Assembly: GCA_964629645.1 (NCBI GenBank)
Contig: CAZVSU010000064.1
Location: 1 to 15,085, forward strand
Direction of reading: 5' to 3'
Length of the DNA: 15,085 bases
Source: JAAKFL01 sp964629645
GTDB lineage: Bacteria; Chlamydiota; Chlamydiia; Chlamydiales; SLFE01
The notes under the pieces are model-generated. The model had not been told where the DNA came from, made no database searches, and worked only from the letters and a program-made list of their open reading frames with translations. Of this stretch, positions 1 to 6,835 are shown in pieces. The position numbers were made by a program, and so were the translations under genes. Numbering within the stretch: the first letter of the stretch is position 1; each line of letters begins with the position of its first letter.

Positions 1-31
1 GCTTAGCCTTTGGCGAAAGGATCCCTCTTGC

Positions 32-610
32 CTAGCGCAAGGGGAGGATGTCAATCAACGTCGACGAGCTTTCGGTGTTTTTAAACATCCGAAGCAAAAG
101 ACTGAGGATCTCTTTGTTTGTCTCGCTTGATTCTGTCACAAATTCATCAAAATCGATGGAGAAGGTTGTGAGGCGGTGTTGCGAGAAATGAGTGAGGAAA
201 TCGATGTAGAGGCTTTCTGATTGTTTCAGTCGATTGATGACATCGGGGTTAGCCTGTCCTTCCTCTGTTATGATTTCGTCAAAAAAAGAAAATAATTTGT
301 CTTTTAAGCTTGAAATTAATGCCGGGTCAATTTTTTTCGTGGTTTCGTTGATTGTCAACAACAGATCGAGATCCTCCCCGGTCTGAACGAAAAAGTCGAG
401 AAGCGGGATTTCTTTCGTTGCGAAAGGCGAATAAGAATGAGAAGGGCGCTTTCCAGAATTCGAAGTGTTAAAAAACTGATCAGCTATACGTTGAGTCCTT
501 TCTCGCGATTTTTTGTACGTTTCCCTTAATGATTCGGGCGAGCCATCAAGGACTTGTGATTCATAATTCTTTGTAAAATAAGAAATGTTGTTAATTAATT
601 CATTTATCAT
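32..610 (-). CDS. Hypothetical protein, 192 aa, candidate effector
   Basis: I do not recognise this protein. It is soluble and apparently mostly helical, with no signal peptide or membrane segment. The N-terminal half holds a Ser/Asn/Lys-rich stretch (about residues 46-62) and the C-terminal third is rich in Ser, Thr and Glu, ending DILPLR. The ATG at 610 is preceded by AAAAGG on the minus strand, about 8 bases away. A consensus extended -10 (TGATATAAT) lies just upstream and closely matches the promoter of the LRR gene at the far end of the window. It is transcribed divergently from the F-box/ankyrin operon across a 137-base AT-rich gap. A host-directed role is only inferred from this promoter match and the neighbours. 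Confidence is high that it is a gene and low on function. Confidence 0.72.
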   Translation of the reverse strand: MINELINNISYFTKNYESQVLDGSPESLRETYKKSRERTQRIADQFFNTSNSGKRPSHSYSPFATKEIPLLDFFVQTGEDLDLLLTINETTKKIDPALISSLKDKLFSFFDEIITEEGQANPDVINRLKQSESLYIDFLTHFSQHRLTTFSIDFDEFVTESSETNKEILSLLLRMFKNTESSSTLIDILPLR

Positions 611-620
611 GAAATTGCCT

Positions 621-640
621 TTTAATTTATCATTATATCA
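621..640 (-). promoter_or_regulatory. Extended -10 promoter of the 192-aa gene
   Basis: On the minus strand, TGATATAAT (640-632) is a perfect extended -10 (TGnTATAAT). No good -35 is visible, as expected for an extended -10 promoter. It would give a leader of roughly 15 bases before the ATG at 610. The 20 bases from 640 down to 621 agree at 18 positions with 14133-14152 upstream of the LRR gene. Confidence 0.6.
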
Positions 641-747
641 ATTTTAAATTAATTTAATTAAAAATATTTTTTTAAGAGCGGGGAAGCCTTTCTTTAAAAT
701 ACTGCCTGTTATATGGTTAACCCGCTTAGTCTCAAAAATTGGGTCTT

Positions 748-1299
748 ATGAACGCCGGTCAAACGCAAATAAATGGACTGCCTCCCGAAATTTTGGGCCA
801 CATTTCATCCTATTTGGATGACGGCGCACTCCTCAACTGGTCGTCGGCAGCGCGCTGTTTTCGTTGGCTCTTTTACGATCGGGTCAAGGGCCGATCCGAG
901 GCACTCTTGGCCATTAAGAAAGAGAAGTGGAAGAGAAGAGTGACCTATCTTCCGGAAAAGATGGTCACTCTTTTGGGAAGAGCGTCTCCTTGGCTCATGG
1001 TGCTCCTTTTTTTCGCGACGCTCATCGCGGTCGATCAGCCCTCTTTTGACGAAAAAGGATGCGCGGACGCGCAGAGAAAGTATTATGTCATCTCCTGTTT
1101 TGCCGGTTTCTCTATCTCCTTACTGATTATGATCAAATGGGCCCTATGGAATGACGAGTATATGACAGAAGATGTGCCCCCTTTTGGCCATTCCATCAGG
1201 CAGATCACTCTTCCGGGAAGGCCGCTGGATCGTTTGGCAGCTGCTATCGCCCGCCGCCAAATCAATCACATTATCTTTAAGGAGACAAAAAAGTTATGA
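748..1299 (+). CDS. F-box protein with two-helix membrane hairpin, 183 aa
   Basis: An F-box sits at residues 9-45, with the signature LPPEILGHISSYLDDGALL followed by the usual small/aromatic helix (WSSAARCFRWLF). F-boxes bind Skp1 and recruit targets to eukaryotic SCF ubiquitin ligases; bacteria have no SCF, so this is a host-directed domain. After a basic stretch (KKEKWKRR, about 57-64) come two hydrophobic segments at about 79-95 and 113-134, separated by a 17-residue loop, then a soluble C-terminal tail. That bilobed layout resembles chlamydial inclusion membrane (Inc) proteins, which is my inference. I chose ATG 748 because the longer frame needs a TTG at 739. No strong RBS or promoter is evident. 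The stop overlaps the next gene's start as ATGA, so the two are probably translationally coupled. Confidence 0.82.
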   Translation: MNAGQTQINGLPPEILGHISSYLDDGALLNWSSAARCFRWLFYDRVKGRSEALLAIKKEKWKRRVTYLPEKMVTLLGRASPWLMVLLFFATLIAVDQPSFDEKGCADAQRKYYVISCFAGFSISLLIMIKWALWNDEYMTEDVPPFGHSIRQITLPGRPLDRLAAAIARRQINHIIFKETKKL

Positions 1300-2861
1300 T
1301 TCCACAAATGCATTGTTATCAGTTGCTTCAAGGGGAGAACTACCGCGAGACGACCGAATATTCCCTCGGGACACTGACGCCTCAGGAGCGGTTGTTTTAC
1401 GCCATTCAAGACGGCGACGTCGAGGGGGTGCGGCGCTTGATGCACACTGAAAAAGACAGACTCAACGACCACTATGAACTGAATGGGGAGACCCCTCTGA
1501 CGTACGCCTGCAGCCTCGGCTTTGATGCCATTGTGCGCGTTTTGCTTGAAAGTGACGCCGTCGATCCGAACTGCCCCGATGATACGGGCGTCTTTTTCCC
1601 CCTTAATATTGCCGTGGACAATGGAGATGTCGAGTGCGTTAGGGAGCTTCTGAAACACCCGGACATTGATCCTAATGTTTGGGCAAAACCTGTCTTTCCC
1701 ACGATATGGAGCTCCATCTATTTCCAGCGCAGCGAAATCTATGAAATGCTCATCCAGCACCCTAAAATCGATCTTCAATACGCTTGGGACTTTCGTCACG
1801 GGACCCTGATTCGGGATATTTTGGGCTTCGGGACGCCTGAAATGAAAAGAATGAGCAAAAAAGCCTTTCCGATCAATCCGAAAAATGAGCAGTCGGAGCA
1901 ATCGGATTGGACAATGCTTGCTGTATTGCCGGTGAGCAATGATCCTGATCACTCTCCGCCGCTAGATTTTGTTGACGGCTTGGACATCATCACCTCAGAG
2001 CTTTATCGTAAACAGGGGGTTGGCGAGCTTGAGCTGGACATCAATAGAGCACAAAAACTGACTCGCCTGATCTATAAAACCGATACCTATGTCGCCTTGA
2101 GCCTCGTAAAAAACAACCGCCCTTTTGGACCTACCATTTATAAGCCGTTGAGCACGATGGTAAAAGAGCTCAGCAGCTGCGGCAACGTCTGGCACATTGC
2201 CGCGCGCTCACTTGCTGAAAACCCGACGGCACGCTTTCAGATTCTTTCCGATTTGGCGGAAAGAAAGCTCGTTGTTTTCCGTTCCTTAAACGATGACAAC
2301 GATTTGCCCCGTATTTTGTCGGGCCAACCTTTAAGGGGAAGGGGGTCAGGGCGAAATATCAAAAAGCAAGTGAAGGGAGACGACCAAGAGCTTATTTCAG
2401 CTTCCTATGAACTGACCTCCAAGTTTTTGAATCAACATAAAAGCCGAAAAAACGGGGGCTATGTCGCGATTTTTACAAAGGAGGGCGCGCGCCGCTTCAT
2501 AAACTTTAAAGATCGGTATCCTCAGTTTTGGTCCCACGGCCAAGTGCTGGAAGAAGTTTCCGGGGATCAGAGGCTGACGAAGCGGGCAAAAGGGGCGAAA
2601 GAGTGCCTATTCGGTCCCAATGTTCCCCTCGATCTCGTCGTCGTGATTGATGATGGCTATCCCACGGCTTCAGGACGGAAAAGAAAGAGAGCACAGACAG
2701 AACTGTCTCCTCCTCGAAATGTGTGCAAAATACTCAAAGAGTTGGATTTGACTTTCTCCGATCTGCCTCATGACTTGCAGGTCAAGATGTGTTCAAACAG
2801 CGCATTTAATGCGAGAAAGAACGCTCTCATCGCTTACAAAGAGAAAAAGAATAGAAGATGA
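1296..2861 (+). CDS. Ankyrin-repeat protein, 521 aa, with basic NLS-like cluster
   Basis: Three to four ankyrin repeats cover about residues 30-163 (AIQDGDVEGVRRLM, the canonical GETPLTYACSLGFDAIVRVLL, then ACSLG-like variants ending HPDIDPN and HPKIDLQ). Ankyrin repeats are protein-binding modules common in effectors of amoeba-associated bacteria. The remaining 350 residues match no family I know. They contain a Gly/Arg/Lys-rich patch (about 347-360) and a basic cluster GRKRKRAQ (460-467) that fits a monopartite nuclear localisation signal; the protein ends in EKKNRR. There are no signal peptide or membrane segments. ATG 1296 has AAGGAG about 11 bases upstream and overlaps the F-box gene's stop. 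The pair forms an operon, so the ankyrin protein may act with the F-box protein on host targets (inference). Confidence 0.85.
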   Translation: MIPQMHCYQLLQGENYRETTEYSLGTLTPQERLFYAIQDGDVEGVRRLMHTEKDRLNDHYELNGETPLTYACSLGFDAIVRVLLESDAVDPNCPDDTGVFFPLNIAVDNGDVECVRELLKHPDIDPNVWAKPVFPTIWSSIYFQRSEIYEMLIQHPKIDLQYAWDFRHGTLIRDILGFGTPEMKRMSKKAFPINPKNEQSEQSDWTMLAVLPVSNDPDHSPPLDFVDGLDIITSELYRKQGVGELELDINRAQKLTRLIYKTDTYVALSLVKNNRPFGPTIYKPLSTMVKELSSCGNVWHIAARSLAENPTARFQILSDLAERKLVVFRSLNDDNDLPRILSGQPLRGRGSGRNIKKQVKGDDQELISASYELTSKFLNQHKSRKNGGYVAIFTKEGARRFINFKDRYPQFWSHGQVLEEVSGDQRLTKRAKGAKECLFGPNVPLDLVVVIDDGYPTASGRKRKRAQTELSPPRNVCKILKELDLTFSDLPHDLQVKMCSNSAFNARKNALIAYKEKKNRR

Positions 2862-2881
2862 CCACCTTCTTTTAAGGAACA

Positions 2882-3634
2882 TCAACGGTTTGAGGCGCGG
2901 GCGAGAAGGATGCGGAGGGCGCATGAGTACCACCAAAACCGGCTGCTTTTTATAGGTTTTTCTCTGTCGGAATTTTGCGCAATCGTGTGATGCGAGCAGT
3001 CGCCGGCGAACGAGAGGGGCCACCGGCGCCAAGAGGGGTAAGGGGGAGGACGGGGCCTTGACAGGTCGACTTCGGACCTTGGCGAAAGAAATCGGCGGGT
3101 TCCCTCTTTTAAGAGCGAGATCCGATCAAAAATCAATCCGCGCCCCTCTTGATCGATGTTGGTGAAGTAGTGGGGGTGAGGCGTGAGCGCCTCTTCGGCC
3201 GCTGCCGCCCGCCAACTTCCGAAGCGCCTCTCGTGCAAGATCCAGATCACCTGAAAGCCCTGAGACGCATAGTCTAGATTGCGGCTTAATACCTCATCGG
3301 CCGAGATAGGGGAGCACTGCACCTCGAAGATCAGTCTTTTCGGAAGCCAGACGACATCTGCGATGCGCCCGATTTCCGAGAAGCGGCATTCAAGCGTCGT
3401 TTCGCCACGGGGAAGCACATTTTGCAGATGGTTTTGGATGGCGAGGTGAGTCAGGCTCTTGCCGCTTTGACGGCACTTGCGATTGTGGGTCAGGTGAAAA
3501 AAATGGGCCTGGCGGCGATGCCCTCGCCGCATCCGCACTTCAGTGCCGCATTCGGGACATCGGTAGCTCCGCTGTTTTTCCGCCCCTGCTGCCAGAGTCA
3601 GGCGGTTCGACTCGTCAAAGGCGTAGAGCTGCAT
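2882..3634 (-). CDS. coiA: CoiA-like competence nuclease family protein, 250 aa
   Basis: The N-terminus has a zinc-binding-like region: CPEC at residues 26-29, then GHRRQAHFFHL and a Cys near 54, as in the CoiA N-terminal domain. The nuclease-like core follows: R-I-A-D-V-V (Asp 93) and IFEVQCSPIS (Glu 104, Gln 106), the PD-(D/E)XK-type signature of CoiA, then a strand VIWIL. CoiA proteins act in DNA processing during natural transformation. The last 60 residues are Arg/Pro/Trp-rich and look unlike a folded domain, and the protein seems shorter than Firmicute CoiA as I remember it, so the C-terminus may be diverged or eroded. ATG 3634 is chosen over an in-frame TTG at 3637 because it overlaps the thioesterase stop as TGATG, implying coupling. 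It converges on the ankyrin gene with only 20 bases between stops. Confidence 0.78.
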   Translation of the reverse strand: MQLYAFDESNRLTLAAGAEKQRSYRCPECGTEVRMRRGHRRQAHFFHLTHNRKCRQSGKSLTHLAIQNHLQNVLPRGETTLECRFSEIGRIADVVWLPKRLIFEVQCSPISADEVLSRNLDYASQGFQVIWILHERRFGSWRAAAAEEALTPHPHYFTNIDQEGRGLIFDRISLLKEGTRRFLSPRSEVDLSRPRPPPYPSWRRWPLSFAGDCSHHTIAQNSDREKPIKSSRFWWYSCALRILLARASNR

Positions 3635-4041
3635 CAACCGATCAAATAGTGCGAAATTTTCTCTTTGAGAATTTGCGGCACAGGGATTTTAGTGCGCGTT
3701 TTGTTGTCGAGAGTGACATGGACGGTTCTGCCGGCTCCTGCGAGCGTTCCGTTCTCTGTATACACTTCATAAAACATTTGAAACGAGGTGTTTCCGATTG
3801 TCTCAGTGCCAACGCGCACTTCGATTTTATCACCGACTTTTAAAGGAGAGTAATAATCGGCTTCGGCGTGGACGACAACGAAGACAAAGTCTTCTTCGGT
3901 AAAGAGGGTGTTGAAATTGAGTCCTTCTTTTTCCATAAGGTCTTCCCATGCGTCGTGGATAAAGCGAAATTGCCTGGGAAAATAGAGAATGCCGGCCATG
4001 TCGGTGTCGTGCATCCGGACTTTATTCTGTGCGATAAACAT
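3634..4041 (-). CDS. Acyl-CoA thioesterase, hotdog fold, YbgC/4HBT type, 135 aa
   Basis: The protein starts with the 4HBT-family active-site signature MHDTDMAGILYFPRQFRF (about residues 10-27), with the DTD acidic residues at 12-14 and the following Gly that opens the central hotdog helix. Later strands (VGDKIEVRVG, SFQMFYEVY, GRTVHVTLD) complete a single hotdog domain. The length is normal for the YbgC/FcbC group. These enzymes hydrolyse acyl-CoA or acyl-ACP thioesters; the substrate cannot be told from sequence. The ATG at 4041 has a modest RBS (AGGG) on the minus strand. It is the first gene of a pair with the CoiA-like gene and is divergent from the decayed dehydrogenase locus. Confidence 0.88.
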   Translation of the reverse strand: MFIAQNKVRMHDTDMAGILYFPRQFRFIHDAWEDLMEKEGLNFNTLFTEEDFVFVVVHAEADYYSPLKVGDKIEVRVGTETIGNTSFQMFYEVYTENGTLAGAGRTVHVTLDNKTRTKIPVPQILKEKISHYLIG

Positions 4042-4098
4042 GCCCTAGAGTCTACGAAATCGTGAAATTATTGGATAGATCCTTTATGTAAGGGTTTA

Positions 4099-4990
4099 AT
4101 GGAATCAAAACAGTATCTCGATGAAGAGGGGCGCCTCAGTGACAACGCTCCCGAAATCCCGTTGGAAGCTCCATTAAAAGGCTGCCGCGCCATGGTGGCG
4201 ACCCGTCTTGTCGACGATCGGATGCTGAATCCTTTCGGATCGAAGAAACTCAACGTTGTGACTATGCCCTTGCCTATTGGGACAAAAATTTTCCTTGCTG
4301 CAGGGGCCGCCTTACGCGATGAAGCTTAAGAAAGAAAAGACCGTTTCGTGCATTTTTTTCGGAAAAGGGGCCTCCTCCGAGGGGGATTTTCACGCGGGGC
4401 TCAATGTCGCCGCTGTTCTTAAAGTTAGGGCCCTTTTTTTCTGCCGCAACAACGGCTGCGCCATTTCCACTCCTGTCGCTGCGGAGTTTCACTCTGAAGG
4501 GGTGGCGCCGACAATGCGTGTCGACGGCAACGATTTTTTCGCAGTTTATGACGCTGTGGCCAAGGCGAGGGAGCATTGTTTGCGTGATGTCGTGGCCGTG
4601 ACTCTTCCTGATGTCGGGATTTTGAAAAAACAGCAGTTTCGACCGGGAGAGATTGCAAGAAAAGACGGCCCCCTCTATGACGTTGAAGTGGAGCGGGCGC
4701 CTGATGATTCAGGTGACGTCAAGACGCTGCCTTCTCCCCCCAAAAAAGAGGCGTCGAAAAAACAGGCGGCAGGCGTTTTGGCGGCTCCGATCATCAATGA
4801 CCCGGAAGCGGCGAGTTTAGGGGTCGCTAAGATCCAAAACGAAGCTGTGGTCACCAAAGATAAGGTAGCGGCGAGGCCAAGGCTCAATCGTTCCTGGAGT
4901 TTCGATCAGCGCGTTGTCGACGGCGAGGCTGCGGCTAAGATGTCGCGCGACATGATCGCGCTTTTAGAAAACCCCGCAAGACTCTTATGA
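4099..4990 (+). pseudogene. Decayed 2-oxoacid dehydrogenase E1-alpha/E2 remnant
   Basis: Part one (4099 to about 4311) reads as E1-alpha N-terminus (CRAMVATRLVDDRML) joined by a deletion to GSKKLNVVTMPLPIGTK. An extra T near 4311-4313 then shifts the frame: AAGAA in the first frame continues as YAMKLKKEKTVSCIFFG in the second. The second frame (open 4277-4990) holds the E1-alpha thiamine diphosphate region (SSEGDFHAGLN, CRNNG, ISTPV). A shortened VAP-MRVDGNDFF follows, then the start of an E2 lipoyl domain (VTLPDVG), a linker, and the E2 C-terminus (VLAAPIINDPEAASLGVAKI, SFDQRVVDG, LLENPARLL). The rest of E1-alpha, any E1-beta and most of E2 are missing. Key residues are changed: GDG to GKG, lipoyl Lys (DKA to ERA), and catalytic His of DHRxxDG to Gln. 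A short expressed relic protein is possible, but it could not be an active complex. Confidence 0.85.
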
Positions 4991-5595
4991 ATTCTACCGG
5001 TTCTTTGGGGAAAGACCAAGTGGCTTTGATGGAGATGCTGGGTTTGGAGGCCAGCGATTACCACTCATTTTGGTTTTATCTTGGAAATGCCGATGAGGTC
5101 GACAGCCGCTCGATGGAAGAGTCCCCCATTTTAAGGGCAAAAAATGGGGAAGGGGAAGAGCGGTTTTTTATCCGGTTCTGCCGAAAACACGATCCGTCGC
5201 ATCAGATCATTCTCAGAATTTTTGAAAAAAAAGTATACGAAGGCATGATTCCGCTCATGCCGAAAAGAGGGGGCTTTTCAAAATGGCATGTCGACGTATG
5301 GGAGTGCCCCGAAGCCTCCCGGTTTCAAAAGGAAATCAAAGTGCCTTTGATCGAGGCCTGCAGTGCGACGATCAGCGCCTCGTTGGATCTGTCAAAATCG
5401 CTTTACGCCTCAAAGCATCCCACAGCAGTTCCGCTTGACGCTTTCCTCAAAATGATCGTCGGCAGGCAACAAGTGCCGCTAGACGACGACCCGTCTGAAA
5501 TCTACGTCCTTTGGCGCCGATTTATGGGACGAAGCGAAAATAAGGATCGCTTTTCTGCAGAGGCCTCGCGGGCGATCAGGGGCTTAAAGTCTTAA
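4987..5595 (+). CDS. Hypothetical protein, 202 aa
   Basis: I do not recognise this protein. It appears soluble, with no signal peptide or membrane helices. Mixed alpha/beta content is suggested by strands such as RFFIRFCRKH and QIILRIF in the first half and a helical second half (IEACSATISASLDLSKSLYASK, then LDAFLKMIVG). ATG 4987 overlaps the stop of the upstream dehydrogenase relic as ATGA; there is no good RBS of its own, so it may depend on coupled translation or use an internal start. The intact 202-codon frame and normal composition argue that it is real. Its last 20 bases overlap the 3' end of the convergent secreted-protein gene. Confidence 0.68.
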   Translation: MNSTGSLGKDQVALMEMLGLEASDYHSFWFYLGNADEVDSRSMEESPILRAKNGEGEERFFIRFCRKHDPSHQIILRIFEKKVYEGMIPLMPKRGGFSKWHVDVWECPEASRFQKEIKVPLIEACSATISASLDLSKSLYASKHPTAVPLDAFLKMIVGRQQVPLDDDPSEIYVLWRRFMGRSENKDRFSAEASRAIRGLKS

Positions 5596-6148
5596 GAATT
5601 GCGTTGTTTTTGATGTTGACAATCACAGGGGTGGGACGCGGGTCTCCCGTCAGCTCCGAGTCGGCAGCGATGAAAACAGGATCTCCCAAACTCCACAACT
5701 GCTTCAACTTATTTTGCTCCCCGGGAAAGACACGCACGCGGTACGCCTCGCCGTTGACCTCAACTTGCCCGGTGTCGAAATCGATTGCGGTGAGTCTTTG
5801 GTTTCCAGGGGCCCGAACCAACGTCATATAATGAAGGCCGTCGCCATGGAAGAGGTAAAGATCTTCGGAATGGCGGATCTCTTTTCCCTCGGCATCCATC
5901 ACCTGCCAGATTGTGGCGTTGGGATACCATTTGTAGACGACCACCCCGTCGCCTTCCTCAAGGCCTTGAGGGTCGTTTGCAACAGACCCGTTCACATGAA
6001 CGGCGCCGTCGTACAGCTCGTTGTACTCCCATACAGACCCGTCGTCTAAAACGAAAACAGAGCCCGATTTTTTCTCGATCTGATGCAGCTCGCCGCCGCA
6101 TAGCGAAATAGACAAACAAAGAAAAAGGGCACATAAACATTGACGCAT
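5576..6148 (-). CDS. Secreted beta-rich hypothetical protein, 190 aa
   Basis: The N-terminus is a typical signal peptide: MRQ, a Cys-rich hydrophobic core to about residue 17, then CGGE. The residues before the last Cys (ISLC) do not fit a lipobox well, so a lipoprotein is less likely than a periplasmic or secreted protein. The mature part looks like two related beta-rich units: VFVLDDGSVWEY leading to EEGDGVVVYKW, and VNGEAYRVRVF leading to WSLGDPVFIAADSEL followed by TPVIVNIKNN. A recurring W...GD-V-I pattern marks each. No enzyme motif is seen. I chose ATG 6148 because AAAGGAG lies 7 bases upstream on the minus strand and the signal peptide begins there; the frame stays open to 6250 but that extension is not supported. 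It overlaps the convergent 202-aa gene by 20 bases. Confidence 0.78.
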   Translation of the reverse strand: MRQCLCALFLCLSISLCGGELHQIEKKSGSVFVLDDGSVWEYNELYDGAVHVNGSVANDPQGLEEGDGVVVYKWYPNATIWQVMDAEGKEIRHSEDLYLFHGDGLHYMTLVRAPGNQRLTAIDFDTGQVEVNGEAYRVRVFPGEQNKLKQLWSLGDPVFIAADSELTGDPRPTPVIVNIKNNAILKTLSP

Positions 6149-6208
6149 ATAAAAACTCCTTTGCGTGCAGCACCGCTTTTTTAAAAAAACTCCCGAACAC
6201 CCGATCCT

Positions 6209-6297
6209 CTTTTTCCCCGGCGATTCGCGATCGCATGTCCTCTTCTCCAAGACTATGCGCTCTTTTGATCACAGGCAGCCAGGGGAAAAAGCGAATC
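6209..6297 (-). other. Interleaved inverted repeats in leader of the secreted-protein gene
   Basis: CTTTTTCCCC (6209-6218) has its exact reverse complement at 6282-6291, and GATTCGC (6222-6228) has its exact reverse complement at 6291-6297. The order A-B-A'-B' is pseudoknot-like, or allows two alternative pairings. CGCAT/ATGCG (6232-6236 / 6255-6259) could add a hairpin inside the loop. The region lies in the 185-base gap between ybaK and the secreted-protein gene. I see no gene there and no T-tract terminator. It could be a structured leader or chance. Confidence 0.3.
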
Positions 6298-6333
6298 GGA
6301 TCTGCAATCCTCTTTCAAGGATCAGAGGTTCCT

Positions 6334-6807
6334 TCAAATGTGCCGCCCGACATCGCCCATAATGGGTTTTGTGATCGAAAGAAAATCAGACAGCGGCATT
6401 TTCACGAGGCTCGTATGGGAGCCTGCGTTGAAATAAACGTGCTCGTTTTCTTCAATCGACCTGTCGACATAGACTTTCAATCCGTACAGTTCCCCTAAAG
6501 GAGGCTCTGCTCCAAGCTCAAAGTCGGGAAACAGCTTTCCGACTTCCTCTTCGCTGGCCAAGTTCGCATCCTCGACTTTGGAGACCGCTTGAAACTTGTC
6601 GAAGTCCACAAGCTGGTTGGTGGTGACGACGATCATGTGAAAAGTGCCGCCGCCGTCTTTCACAATGACCGGCTTCAGCAGCTGCTGTCCCGGTACGTGC
6701 TGTGCTCCGGCGATTTCTTGCGAAGTAAACGCGGCCGGATGCTCTGTCACCTCGTAGCTGACCCCTTTTTCGTCGAGGAATCGTTTCAACTTTTCTGCAA
6801 TGGCCAT
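6334..6807 (-). CDS. ybaK: YbaK/EbsC-type aminoacyl-tRNA deacylase, 157 aa
   Basis: This is a single YbaK/ProRS-INS editing domain of usual length. Visible conserved blocks are the N-terminal EHPAAFTSQEIA, QLLKPVIVKDGGG with the conserved lysines (45 and 50), VDFDKFQAV, and the C-terminal AGSHTSLVKMPLSDF. These freestanding proteins hydrolyse mischarged tRNAs, commonly Cys- or Ala-tRNA(Pro), in the cytosol; the exact specificity (YbaK, ProXp-ala or other) is not decided here. The ATG at 6807 is supported by a strong AAGGAGG on the minus strand about 8 bases upstream. It follows hsp20 by 28 bases on the same strand, so the two may be co-transcribed. Confidence 0.85.
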   Translation of the reverse strand: MAIAEKLKRFLDEKGVSYEVTEHPAAFTSQEIAGAQHVPGQQLLKPVIVKDGGGTFHMIVVTTNQLVDFDKFQAVSKVEDANLASEEEVGKLFPDFELGAEPPLGELYGLKVYVDRSIEENEHVYFNAGSHTSLVKMPLSDFLSITKPIMGDVGRHI

Positions 6808-6835
6808 TTTAAGAGCCCTCCTTAAACCTGATCGA

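Noticed and set aside
7..44. Two small hairpins (7-20 and 24-44) just after the stop of the 192-aa gene on the minus strand, as a terminator.
   Set aside because: On the minus strand the longer stem has a C-A mismatch and no T-tract follows either stem.
1266..1952. Long minus-strand open frame (228 codons) opposite the ankyrin gene.
   Set aside because: It lies entirely antisense to the F-box/ankyrin coding region, has no RBS or domain, and its composition mirrors the real gene.
2856..2877. AGAAG...CTTCT followed by TTT between the ankyrin and CoiA-like genes as a terminator.
   Set aside because: A five-base stem with an 8-base loop and a three-T run is too weak to support.
6149..6250. N-terminal extension of the secreted protein to 6250.
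   Set aside because: AAAGGAG and a signal peptide both point to ATG 6148; the extension is Arg/Lys/Cys-rich and would bury the signal peptide.
6306..6328. Hairpin ATCCT-CTTTCA-AGGAT after ybaK as a terminator.
   Set aside because: The stem is only five base pairs, competes with an alternative CCTCT/AGAGG pairing, and has no T-tract on the minus strand.
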